From: an uncultured Clostridia bacterium
Lineage (GTDB): Bacteria > Bacillota > Clostridia > Oscillospirales > Acutalibacteraceae
Reading direction: 5' to 3'
Length of the DNA: 37,062 bases
Assembly (NCBI GenBank): GCA_947585615.1
Contig: CANPXD010000011.1
Coordinates: forward strand, 1 to 37,062
Below the pieces are notes generated by a model. The model saw only the letters and a list, made by a program, of their open reading frames with translations. It ran no database searches and was not told the DNA's origin. Positions 1 through 6,971 of the stretch are shown here, piece after piece. The position numbers and the translations under genes were made by a program. Positions within the stretch are counted from its first letter, which is position 1. Every line of letters begins with the position of its first letter.

Positions 1-1085
1 AGCTTCTTGTTGAGATGGACGGCTTTGGCACAAACAGCGGGGTTATTATAATTGCTGCCACAAACAGACCTGATGTTCTTGATCCGGCACTTCTCAGACC
101 GGGAAGATTTGACCGTCAGGTCACTGTCAACAGACCCGATACGCAGGGTAGAGAGGATATACTCAAGGTTCATTCAAGAAATAAGCCTCTTGCGCCCGAT
201 GTTGATTTGAAAGAGGTTGCAAAGAGCACGATCGGCTTTACCGGCGCTGACCTTGAAAATCTCCTCAATGAGGCGGCACTCCTTGCCGCAAGGCGCAGCA
301 AACACGCGATTTCTTTCGCGGAAATTCAGGACGCGAGCACAAAAGTTATAATGGGTGCTGAAAAGAAGTCGCACAAATACAGTGAAAAGGCTCGGAAACT
401 TACGGCTTATCACGAAGCAGGCCATGCTGTTGCGGCATACTATCTTGAAAATCACGATCCCGTTCAGGAAATCTCAATAATACCGCGAGGTCTCGGCGCC
501 GGCGGATATACAATGTATCAGCCCCAGGAAGAGGATTTCAATTCAAAGAATGAAATGCTTGATCTCCTTGTTTCAATGCTCGGAGGAAGGGTGGCCGAGG
601 CAATATCGCTTGACGATATTTCCACCGGCGCTTCAAGCGATCTTCAGCGCGCTTCACAGATCTGCCGAGATATGGTTGCCAAATACGGTATGAGTGACGA
701 ACTCGGGCCCGTTGTTTACAGTGATGAAAGCAATGAAGTTTTCCTTGGCAGAGATTTCGGACACGTTAATAATTACAGTGAGGCAACTTCAGCGAGAATT
801 GACTCCGAAATTGAGAAAATGATGCGCAGAGCATATGAAATCACGGAGAAAATTCTCAGGGAGCATTATGATAAGCTTGTGCTTGTTGCCGAAACACTGT
901 TGCAAAGAGAAAAGATTACCGGAGAGGAATTTGATTCTCTTATGAAAACAGGCACGCTTCCGGAAGAGGAGAAAATATCGGAAAAGTCAGAAAGCGAAGA
1001 TGCCGAAAGCAATATCTCGGAAAATGAAAATCATGAGATGCCGGCTTCTGAAAATATTAATAACAATCCCGAAAGCGGAGAATAA
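1..1085 (+). CDS. ftsH: ATP-dependent zinc metalloprotease FtsH (3' part)
   Basis: Membrane-anchored AAA+ protease that degrades misfolded or unassembled membrane proteins and some regulators. The frame is open from the window edge (frame 3, reading LLVEMDGF), so the N-terminal membrane segments and Walker motifs lie outside. The visible part starts just before the second region of homology ([21 protein letters not shown], with the arginine fingers). The zinc site HEAGH is encoded at 411-425, and the third ligand region ([14 protein letters not shown]) follows. The last ~40 residues are an acidic Glu/Ser/Asn-rich tail, as is common in FtsH. A clean terminator follows, so it closes its transcription unit. 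Assignment is firm; only the missing 5' part limits description. Confidence 0.96.
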   Translation, partial: LLVEMDGFGTNSGVIIIAATNRPDVLDPALLRPGRFDRQVTVNRPDTQGREDILKVHSRNKPLAPDVDLKEVAKSTIGFTGADLENLLNEAALLAARRSKHAISFAEIQDASTKVIMGAEKKSHKYSEKARKLTAYHEAGHAVAAYYLENHDPVQEISIIPRGLGAGGYTMYQPQEEDFNSKNEMLDLLVSMLGGRVAEAISLDDISTGASSDLQRASQICRDMVAKYGMSDELGPVVYSDESNEVFLGRDFGHVNNYSEATSARIDSEIEKMMRRAYEITEKILREHYDKLVLVAETLLQREKITGEEFDSLMKTGTLPEEEKISEKSESEDAESNISENENHEMPASENINNNPESGE

Positions 1086-1090
1086 TTTTA

Positions 1091-1119
1091 AGGTGAGAAT
1101 TTTTTCTCACCTTTTTTAA
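1091..1119 (+). terminator. Intrinsic terminator of ftsH
   Basis: A 7-bp stem AGGTGAG/CTCACCT (1091-1097 with 1106-1112) is followed directly by a run of T. It begins 5 nt after the ftsH stop codon. Confidence 0.85.
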
Positions 1120-1198
1120 TGAATTTCGACTTGATTTTTCCGTGTTTTTAAATGTCTTAATATAATCTTCTCTATATTGTAATAATCAGGACAAAATC

Positions 1199-1226
1199 TT
1201 GACAAAAATACAATATCTTGTATAAT
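1199..1226 (+). promoter_or_regulatory. Sigma-A promoter of the parE-parC operon
   Basis: TTGACA (1199-1204), 16-bp spacer, TATAAT (1221-1226). Both hexamers are perfect. The predicted start of transcription near 1233 lies downstream of the first in-frame start codon (1218), so translation must begin at 1263. Confidence 0.85.
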
Positions 1227-1262
1227 ATGAATTTGTATAGACTTCTTTGGACGGAGGCAGTA

Positions 1263-3239
1263 ATGGCTAAAAAAAATGATTACGGAAACGACAGTATCAA
1301 ATCATTAAAGGGCGCTGACCGTGTAAGAAAAAGACCTGCGGTTATTTTCGGCTCGGATGGTATAGAGGGCTGTCAGCACTCTATATTCGAGATAATGTCA
1401 AATTCAATAGATGAAGCCCGAGAGGGAAGAGGCAACAAAATCATTATAACTAAATTTGAGGACGGCTCGGTTGAAGTTCAGGATTTCGGAGCCGGGATTC
1501 CTGTTGACTACAACAAGGCTGAGGGTGAATATAACTGGAAGCTTCTTTTCTGTGAAATGTATGCGGGAGGAAAGTATGATAACGGTGAGGAAAACTATGA
1601 GTATTCTCTCGGATTGAACGGTCTCGGTCTTTGCGCAACGCAGTATGCGTCAGAATATATGGACGCTGAAATTCATTCAAACGGCTTTTGTTACAGGCTT
1701 CATTTTGAAAAGGGTGAAAATATCGGCGGACTGGTCAAGGAGGATTATCCTAAAAAAGATACCGGCACAAGAATCAGGTGGAAGCCCGATCTTGAGGTTT
1801 TTACAGATATAGATGTTCCTGCCGAATATTTTCACGAAACAATTAAAAAGCAGGCTATTGTAAACGACGGCGTAACATTTATTTTTAAAAACCAGAAAGG
1901 CTCTAAATTTGAAACAACCGAATACTGTTACAAGGACGGCATTAAAGATTATGTTAAGGAGCTTGCCGGAGATACCGCTTTTACAACGCCGCAGTACTGG
2001 GAGTGTGAGAGAAAAGGAAAAGACAGGGACGATTTACAGGAATACAAGCTTAAAATAAAAGCTTCTGTCTGTTTTTCTCAAAAAACACAACTGAAGGAAT
2101 ATTATCATAACTCAAGTTATCTTGAACACGGAGGCTCTCCCGATAAAGCATTCAGAAGTGCGTTTGTCAGTCAAATAAACGCTTATCTCAAGGCAAACAA
2201 CAAATACAGCAAAACGGACAGTCAGATAAATGTTCAGGATATTGAGGATATACTTATTTTAGTTGTTTCATCTTTTTCAACACAGACCTCATATGAAAAC
2301 CAGACTAAAAAATCAATAACAAACAAGTTTATACAGGAAGCTATGACGGAATTTTTCCGCAGACAGCTTGAGGTTTATTTTATTGAAAACAAGCTTGAAG
2401 CTGACAAAATAGCCGATCAGGTCATAATAAATATGAGAAGCCGCGTTAAGGCTGAAAACACGCGTAAAACCCTAAAGAACACCCTTCAGGGAAAAATAGA
2501 TATGACAAATCGTATCCAGAAGTTTGTTGACTGCCGTTCCAAGGATGTGAATAAAAGGGAAATATTTATTGTTGAGGGAGACTCGGCGCTTGGCGCCTGC
2601 AAACAGGCAAGAAATGCTGATTTTCAGGCAATCATGCCTGTCAGAGGCAAAATACTCAACTGTCTTAAATGCGAATACGACAAGATTTTTAAAAATGAAA
2701 TAATAACAGATCTTATTAAGGTGCTGGGCTGCGGAGTCGAAGTACGCTCAAAAGCGGCAAAGGGTCTTTCGGAATTTAATATGGACAACCTGCGCTGGAG
2801 CAAAATTCTTATTTGTACCGACGCCGATGTTGACGGTTTCCATATAAGAACAATGATTCTTACAATGATTTATCGCCTTATGCCGAAGCTTATTGAAGAG
2901 GGTAAGGTGTTCATTGATGAATCTCCGCTCTATGAGGTCACCTGCAAGGATCAGACTTATTTTGCCTATAATGAAATTGAAATGGACAGAATTAAAAAGG
3001 AAATCGGCAATCAGAAATATACCATACAGCGCTCAAAAGGACTTGGTGAAAATGAAGCCGAAATGATGGCGCTGACTACAATGAATCCTGCCACAAGGAG
3101 ACTTATTCTGGTCACTCCGGACGAGGCTGAGAAAACGTCTCAGATTTTTGATTTGCTCCTTGGTGACGATCTTGACGGAAGAAAACGGTATATTACAGAT
3201 TTCGGTCATCTTTATATTGATGCTGCCGATGTAAGCTAA
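1263..3239 (+). CDS. parE: Type IIA DNA topoisomerase subunit B, ParE (topoisomerase IV)-like, divergent
   Basis: ATPase subunit of a type IIA topoisomerase that decatenates or relaxes DNA with the ParC-like product of the next gene. The start at 1263 (658 aa) has GGAGG at 1253-1257; an upstream in-frame codon at 1218 would precede the transcript start. The GHKL ATPase N-terminus shows E43 and N47 (EIMSNSIDEA). The transducer lysine loop reads ENQTKKS. The TOPRIM domain carries EGDS (E438) and DADVDG (D520, D522, D524). The sequence is divergent: the usual GGLHGVG ATP-lid motif reads LGLNGLG and the TOPRIM loop reads EGDSALGACKQARN rather than EGDSAGGSAKQ. Divergence and pairing with a subunit A lacking a GyrA box favour topoisomerase IV over gyrase. 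A separate gyrA/gyrB pair is expected elsewhere in the genome. Confidence 0.85.
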   Translation: MAKKNDYGNDSIKSLKGADRVRKRPAVIFGSDGIEGCQHSIFEIMSNSIDEAREGRGNKIIITKFEDGSVEVQDFGAGIPVDYNKAEGEYNWKLLFCEMYAGGKYDNGEENYEYSLGLNGLGLCATQYASEYMDAEIHSNGFCYRLHFEKGENIGGLVKEDYPKKDTGTRIRWKPDLEVFTDIDVPAEYFHETIKKQAIVNDGVTFIFKNQKGSKFETTEYCYKDGIKDYVKELAGDTAFTTPQYWECERKGKDRDDLQEYKLKIKASVCFSQKTQLKEYYHNSSYLEHGGSPDKAFRSAFVSQINAYLKANNKYSKTDSQINVQDIEDILILVVSSFSTQTSYENQTKKSITNKFIQEAMTEFFRRQLEVYFIENKLEADKIADQVIINMRSRVKAENTRKTLKNTLQGKIDMTNRIQKFVDCRSKDVNKREIFIVEGDSALGACKQARNADFQAIMPVRGKILNCLKCEYDKIFKNEIITDLIKVLGCGVEVRSKAAKGLSEFNMDNLRWSKILICTDADVDGFHIRTMILTMIYRLMPKLIEEGKVFIDESPLYEVTCKDQTYFAYNEIEMDRIKKEIGNQKYTIQRSKGLGENEAEMMALTTMNPATRRLILVTPDEAEKTSQIFDLLLGDDLDGRKRYITDFGHLYIDAADVS

Positions 3240-3252
3240 GGAGATTTATTTT

Positions 3253-5493
3253 ATGGCAAAAAAGAAAAAGTCAGTCACTGCCGAAAATGATTTTAACAAC
3301 GAAAATGTGCATATTGAGGACGCGGGAACTGTTAAGTCGGAAATCATAACAGATACGCTGACAAAGAATTTTATGCCCTATGCGATGAGCGTTATTTTGT
3401 CACGTGCTATTCCTGAAATTGACGGTCTTAAACCCTCACACAGAAAGCTTCTTTATACAATGTTCAATATGGGACTTTTAAAGGGCGGTACAATAAAGAG
3501 CGCGAATATAGTCGGCAGAACCATGCAACTTAATCCGCACGGCGACGCGTCGATTTATGAAACAATGGTAAGGCTTTCGCGCGGCAATGAAACACTTTTA
3601 TATCCTTATGTAGAATCAAAGGGCAATTTCGGTAAAGCCTATTCCAAAAATATGATGTATGCCGCCTCACGCTATACTGAGGCAAAGCTTGCACCCATAT
3701 GTAGAGAGCTTTTTGACGATATTGACAAGGATACCGTGGATTTTGTGGATAATTACGATAACACGATGAAAGAACCGCGCCTTTTGCCCGTTACTTTTCC
3801 GACAGTTCTCTGCAATGTTACAACAGGTATCGCGGTAGGAATGGTCTCTTCCATTGCGTCATTTAATATAAAAGAGTTGTGTGAGACAACGATTGCTCTG
3901 ATTAAAAATCCCGATCATAGTATTTCCGACACCCTGATTGCTCCGGATTTTGTCGGCGGAGGGTATGTTATTTATGACGCAGACGAGCTTGAAAAAATAT
4001 ATTCAACGGGTAAAGGTTCGGTCAGAGTGCGCTCAAAATACGCCTATGATAAGTCTTATAACTGTATTGATATAACCGAAATTCCGCCGACAACAACGTC
4101 GGAAGCAATAATCGACAAGATTATAGAGCTTGTCAAAGCTAATAAAATCAAGGAAATTTCCGATATACGCGACGAGACTGATTTAAAAGGTCTTAAAATA
4201 ACGATTGATTTAAAGCGCGGAGCGGACCCAGATGCGCTTATGAGCAGGCTTTATAAATTAACGCCGCTTGAGGATTCATTTTCCTGCAATTTTAACGTTC
4301 TTATAAACGGCGCTCCGGGAGTGCGCGGCGTCCGTGAAATATTAGATAAATGGATTGAATTCCGTTTAGACTGCGTAACAAGGAGAGTCAATTTCAGCCT
4401 GTCAAAGAAACGCAGACAGCTTCATCTGCTTAAAGGACTTTCTAAAATTCTTCTTGATATAGACAAAGCTATTAAAATTATTCGCGAAACAGAAAGTGAA
4501 TCTGAGGTTATCCCGAATCTTATGATTGGTTTCGGAATTGATGAGATTCAGGCTGAATACGTTGCAGAAATCAAGCTGCGCCATCTCAACCGTGAATATA
4601 TTTTAAAGCGCATAAAGGATATAGAAAATCTTGAAAATGAGATAGCCGACCTTGAAAATACGCTTTCGAGCAAGACTAAAATGAAAAAAATTATCATATC
4701 CGAGCTTCAGGAGGTTATAGAAAGATATGATACGGGAAGGCGTTCTGAAATTCTTTATGAAGTTCCCGATGACAACGTCGAAACTGAGCCGGAAATTGCC
4801 GATTATCCCGTTACGGTCTTCATATCCGAAGAGGGATATGTTAAAAAAATCCGCACCGCCAATCTTCGTATGAGCGGTGAACAGAAGGTAAAAGAGGGTG
4901 ACAGGATCATCAGCACTGTAGAGTGTTCTAACAGAGACAATGTACTTGTGTTCACTAACAAACAGCAGGTTTATAAAGCCAAAGTTGATGATTTTCAGGA
5001 TACAAAGGCGTCTGTTCTCGGCGAGTATGTACCCTCTAAACTGAATATGGAGGATCGTGAGGAGGCTGTCTGCATTGTCGTTTTCAGCGAATACAGGGGA
5101 TATATGATATTTATGTTTGAAAACGGAAAAATAGCAAAAGTGGATATGCAGGCTTACGAAACTAAAACAAACCGTAAAAAGCTCATTAATGCTTATTCCG
5201 ATAAATCTTCTCTTGCGGGTGTCCTCTATATTCCGGAAGATACGGATATAGTTATCTGCGGTTCAGGCGGAAGAAAGCTACTCGTAAATACAGCCTCTGT
5301 TCTTCCCAAATCCACAAAAAATACACAAGGCGTACAGGCAATGACGCTGAAGAAAAAATCAGACAAGGTTGTTTCCCTTCATCTTTACAAACGGGGTGAA
5401 TTTGAGAAAGAATGGAGATACCGTCCGAAAAATCTGCCTGCCGCGGGTGCTTTGCCGTCCGCCGGTGATCTCGGCGAGCAGCTCACATTTTAA
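3253..5493 (+). CDS. parC: Type IIA DNA topoisomerase subunit A, ParC (topoisomerase IV)-like
   Basis: DNA-breaking subunit that forms a covalent phosphotyrosine link and passes a second duplex. It starts 13 nt after parE; AAGGAG at 3238-3243 overlaps the parE stop codon. The N-terminal winged-helix domain has the conserved PYAMSVI and DGLKPSHRKLLY blocks. The catalytic tyrosine is Y141 in ASRYTEAKL. Residues ~520-720 are beta-propeller-like repeats (ISEEGYVKKI, FENGKIAKVDM, SGGRKLLVNT). I see no GyrA box (QRRGGKG-like), which argues against gyrase. In the quinolone-determining segment NPHGDASIYE, the position equal to GyrA Ser83/ParC Ser80 is Ala99, while the acidic position is kept as Glu103. 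Length 746 aa is normal for the family. Confidence 0.86.
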   Translation: MAKKKKSVTAENDFNNENVHIEDAGTVKSEIITDTLTKNFMPYAMSVILSRAIPEIDGLKPSHRKLLYTMFNMGLLKGGTIKSANIVGRTMQLNPHGDASIYETMVRLSRGNETLLYPYVESKGNFGKAYSKNMMYAASRYTEAKLAPICRELFDDIDKDTVDFVDNYDNTMKEPRLLPVTFPTVLCNVTTGIAVGMVSSIASFNIKELCETTIALIKNPDHSISDTLIAPDFVGGGYVIYDADELEKIYSTGKGSVRVRSKYAYDKSYNCIDITEIPPTTTSEAIIDKIIELVKANKIKEISDIRDETDLKGLKITIDLKRGADPDALMSRLYKLTPLEDSFSCNFNVLINGAPGVRGVREILDKWIEFRLDCVTRRVNFSLSKKRRQLHLLKGLSKILLDIDKAIKIIRETESESEVIPNLMIGFGIDEIQAEYVAEIKLRHLNREYILKRIKDIENLENEIADLENTLSSKTKMKKIIISELQEVIERYDTGRRSEILYEVPDDNVETEPEIADYPVTVFISEEGYVKKIRTANLRMSGEQKVKEGDRIISTVECSNRDNVLVFTNKQQVYKAKVDDFQDTKASVLGEYVPSKLNMEDREEAVCIVVFSEYRGYMIFMFENGKIAKVDMQAYETKTNRKKLINAYSDKSSLAGVLYIPEDTDIVICGSGGRKLLVNTASVLPKSTKNTQGVQAMTLKKKSDKVVSLHLYKRGEFEKEWRYRPKNLPAAGALPSAGDLGEQLTF

Positions 5494-5513
5494 TAGATTT
5501 AAAGAATAAAAAT

Positions 5514-5563
5514 GCCGCCTGAAAGGGCGGCAGCCGGTAGGGCAAACGCAAATCAACTTACCG
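5514..5563 (-). terminator. Twin hairpins between parC and secG; terminator-like on the minus strand
   Basis: A GC-rich stem GCCGCC/GGCGGC (5514-5519 with 5526-5531) sits next to a weaker stem (5535-5541 with 5557-5563). On the plus strand no T run follows the strong stem. Read on the minus strand, the strong stem is followed by ATTTTTATT, the form of an intrinsic terminator. It may be a bidirectional terminator for parC or the end of a short minus-strand RNA. Confidence 0.5.
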
Positions 5564-5622
5564 ACATCTATATTTTTATTTATAACGCAATAATAATTCA
5601 AGTAATTTAATGGAAAAAACTC

Positions 5623-5651
5623 TTGCATTATATTTTTTGTTGTGATATAAT
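5623..5651 (+). promoter_or_regulatory. Sigma-A promoter of secG
   Basis: TTGCAT (5623-5628), 17-bp spacer, TATAAT (5646-5651), 37 nt before the chosen secG start. Confidence 0.75.
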
Positions 5652-5687
5652 CCATTCGTATTAAATTATCTATGGAGGATGTTTACG

Positions 5688-5939
5688 ATGCTTTGGTATC
5701 ATTATGTTTTCGGTGTTGTTCTTATTATTGCATCTATAATTATTACAACAGTTGTTCTTATGCAGGAAGGCAGATCTCAGAATCTTTCAGGCGCGATTGC
5801 CGGCGGAGCCGAAACTTTTCTCGGAAAAGCAAAGGCGCGTACGATTGAAGCTAAGCTTGAGAAAATGACAAAGTGGCTTATCGGTGCTTTCTTTATTGTT
5901 GTTCTTGCCGCGTTTCTTATATTCCTTTTCATTGGCTGA
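5688..5939 (+). CDS. secG: Preprotein translocase subunit SecG
   Basis: Small accessory subunit of the SecYEG channel in the cytoplasmic membrane. The 83-aa product has two hydrophobic helices (about residues 5-25 and 60-82) flanking the conserved polar loop VLMQEGRSQNLSGAIAGGAETFLGKAKART, which is the SecG signature. An ATG at 5679 sits directly against the GGAGG (5674-5678) and cannot use it. The ATG at 5688 has a 9-nt spacing and is preferred. It has its own promoter and a strong terminator, so it is transcribed alone or nearly so. SecG often precedes RNase R and smpB in Firmicutes; here a DEDDh exonuclease follows instead. Confidence 0.93.
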   Translation: MLWYHYVFGVVLIIASIIITTVVLMQEGRSQNLSGAIAGGAETFLGKAKARTIEAKLEKMTKWLIGAFFIVVLAAFLIFLFIG

Positions 5940-5950
5940 TAAGTTATTTG

Positions 5951-5981
5951 TAGCCTTGCGTTATGCAGGGCTATTTTTTTT
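5951..5981 (+). terminator. Intrinsic terminator of secG
   Basis: A 9-bp stem (TAGCCTTGC with GCAGGGCTA, one G-U pair; 5951-5959 with 5965-5973) and a GTTAT loop are followed by eight T. Confidence 0.9.
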
Positions 5982-6000
5982 GCAAGCAGGGTTATTGTAA

Positions 6001-6882
6001 ATGTATTATGTTATATTTGATTTAGAATGGAATAACGCTTATAATTACAAGCTTGGCAGGGGAATGAACGAAATTATTGAAATCGGAGCTGTAAAGCTTG
6101 ACGAAAGACTTACTGTTACAGATACCTTCAAGCAGCTAATTAAGCCAAAGCTGTCTTCAAAACTCTCGTCAAGATTTAAAAATCTCACTCATATTACGAT
6201 GGATGAGATTTTGCAGAACGGTATCCCGTTTGAACGCGCCATCAGTGATTTTGCCCGTTGGAGCAGCGGCGCAGATAGTATTTTCATGAGCTGGTCAAAC
6301 AGTGATTTATATGTGCTGACAGACAACTGTAAAAAGTTTTTAGGCTCGGCATATGTTGATTTTATCAAAAGATATGCTGATTTACAAAAATTCTGTCAAT
6401 CGTTTATTGAAACTGCTGACTCCAATCAGATCAGCCTTTCTCACTGCGCGGCGGCGTTTGATATTGATCTCAGCGAGGAAAATCTGCACCGCGCTCTTGA
6501 GGACTGTTATTTAGCTGCTGAATGTTTGCGCTGCGTCTATGATAAAAGTAGGCTTTCCGAATATATCATTGAATGTGATGCCGCATTTTTTGAAAGACTT
6601 GTATTTAAGCCGTACTATCTTACAAAAACTATAACAGACGAATTTAACGTTTATGAGCAGGAGTTGCGATGTCTTTTCTGCAATTCAAAACTTCGCGTTT
6701 TGACCGATTACGAATCAATCAATAAATCGTTTCGCGTTGTCTGCGAATGCAAAAAATGCAAACGAAAGTTTTGGGCATTTATAAGAGCAAGGGTGACATA
6801 CGACGGGGTTGTTGTTACCAAAAAAATCAATATTATGAACAGCAAACGTGCCCGATCTGTTGAAAAAACAGAAAAAATATAA
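6001..6882 (+). CDS. DEDDh 3'-5' exonuclease domain protein with C-terminal zinc ribbon
   Basis: Predicted metal-dependent exonuclease of the DnaQ/RNase T superfamily. All five DEDDh residues are visible: D7 and E9 (FDLEWN, motif I), D102 (motif II), H163 and D168 (HRALED, motif III). The nuclease domain covers residues 1-180. A C-terminal segment (about 220-275) holds C224-x2-C227 and C248-x-C250-x2-C253, a likely zinc ribbon not found in plain DnaQ epsilon or KapD. No TM segment or signal peptide. The upstream AGGG (around 5988) is a weak ribosome site. It lies between secG and the penicillin-binding protein with no close operon partner. Substrate (RNA or DNA) cannot be told from sequence. 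Confidence 0.8.
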   Translation: MYYVIFDLEWNNAYNYKLGRGMNEIIEIGAVKLDERLTVTDTFKQLIKPKLSSKLSSRFKNLTHITMDEILQNGIPFERAISDFARWSSGADSIFMSWSNSDLYVLTDNCKKFLGSAYVDFIKRYADLQKFCQSFIETADSNQISLSHCAAAFDIDLSEENLHRALEDCYLAAECLRCVYDKSRLSEYIIECDAAFFERLVFKPYYLTKTITDEFNVYEQELRCLFCNSKLRVLTDYESINKSFRVVCECKKCKRKFWAFIRARVTYDGVVVTKKINIMNSKRARSVEKTEKI

Positions 6883-6901
6883 TAAATTTTTAATTTAATT
6901 C

Positions 6902-6930
6902 TTTATTTAATTACTTAGTTATTGTATAAT
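6902..6930 (+). promoter_or_regulatory. Possible promoter of the penicillin-binding protein gene
   Basis: A perfect TATAAT (6925-6930) has only a weak -35 match (TTTATT, 6902-6907) 17 bp upstream. The 42-nt distance to the start codon fits. Confidence 0.45.
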
Positions 6931-6971
6931 AACAGAAAGTATATGCTTTAGCTTGTTTGGGAGGTATGGAT

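Noticed and set aside
1218-1262. Upstream start for the ParE-like protein
   Set aside because: The codon lies within the promoter, upstream of the expected transcript start; the ATG at 1263 has a proper GGAGG.
5531-5565. c-di-GMP riboswitch-like words (GGTAGGGCAAACGCAAA) before secG
   Set aside because: Only short words agree; the conserved three-helix arrangement and a suitable downstream gene are missing, and the T run is on the other strand.
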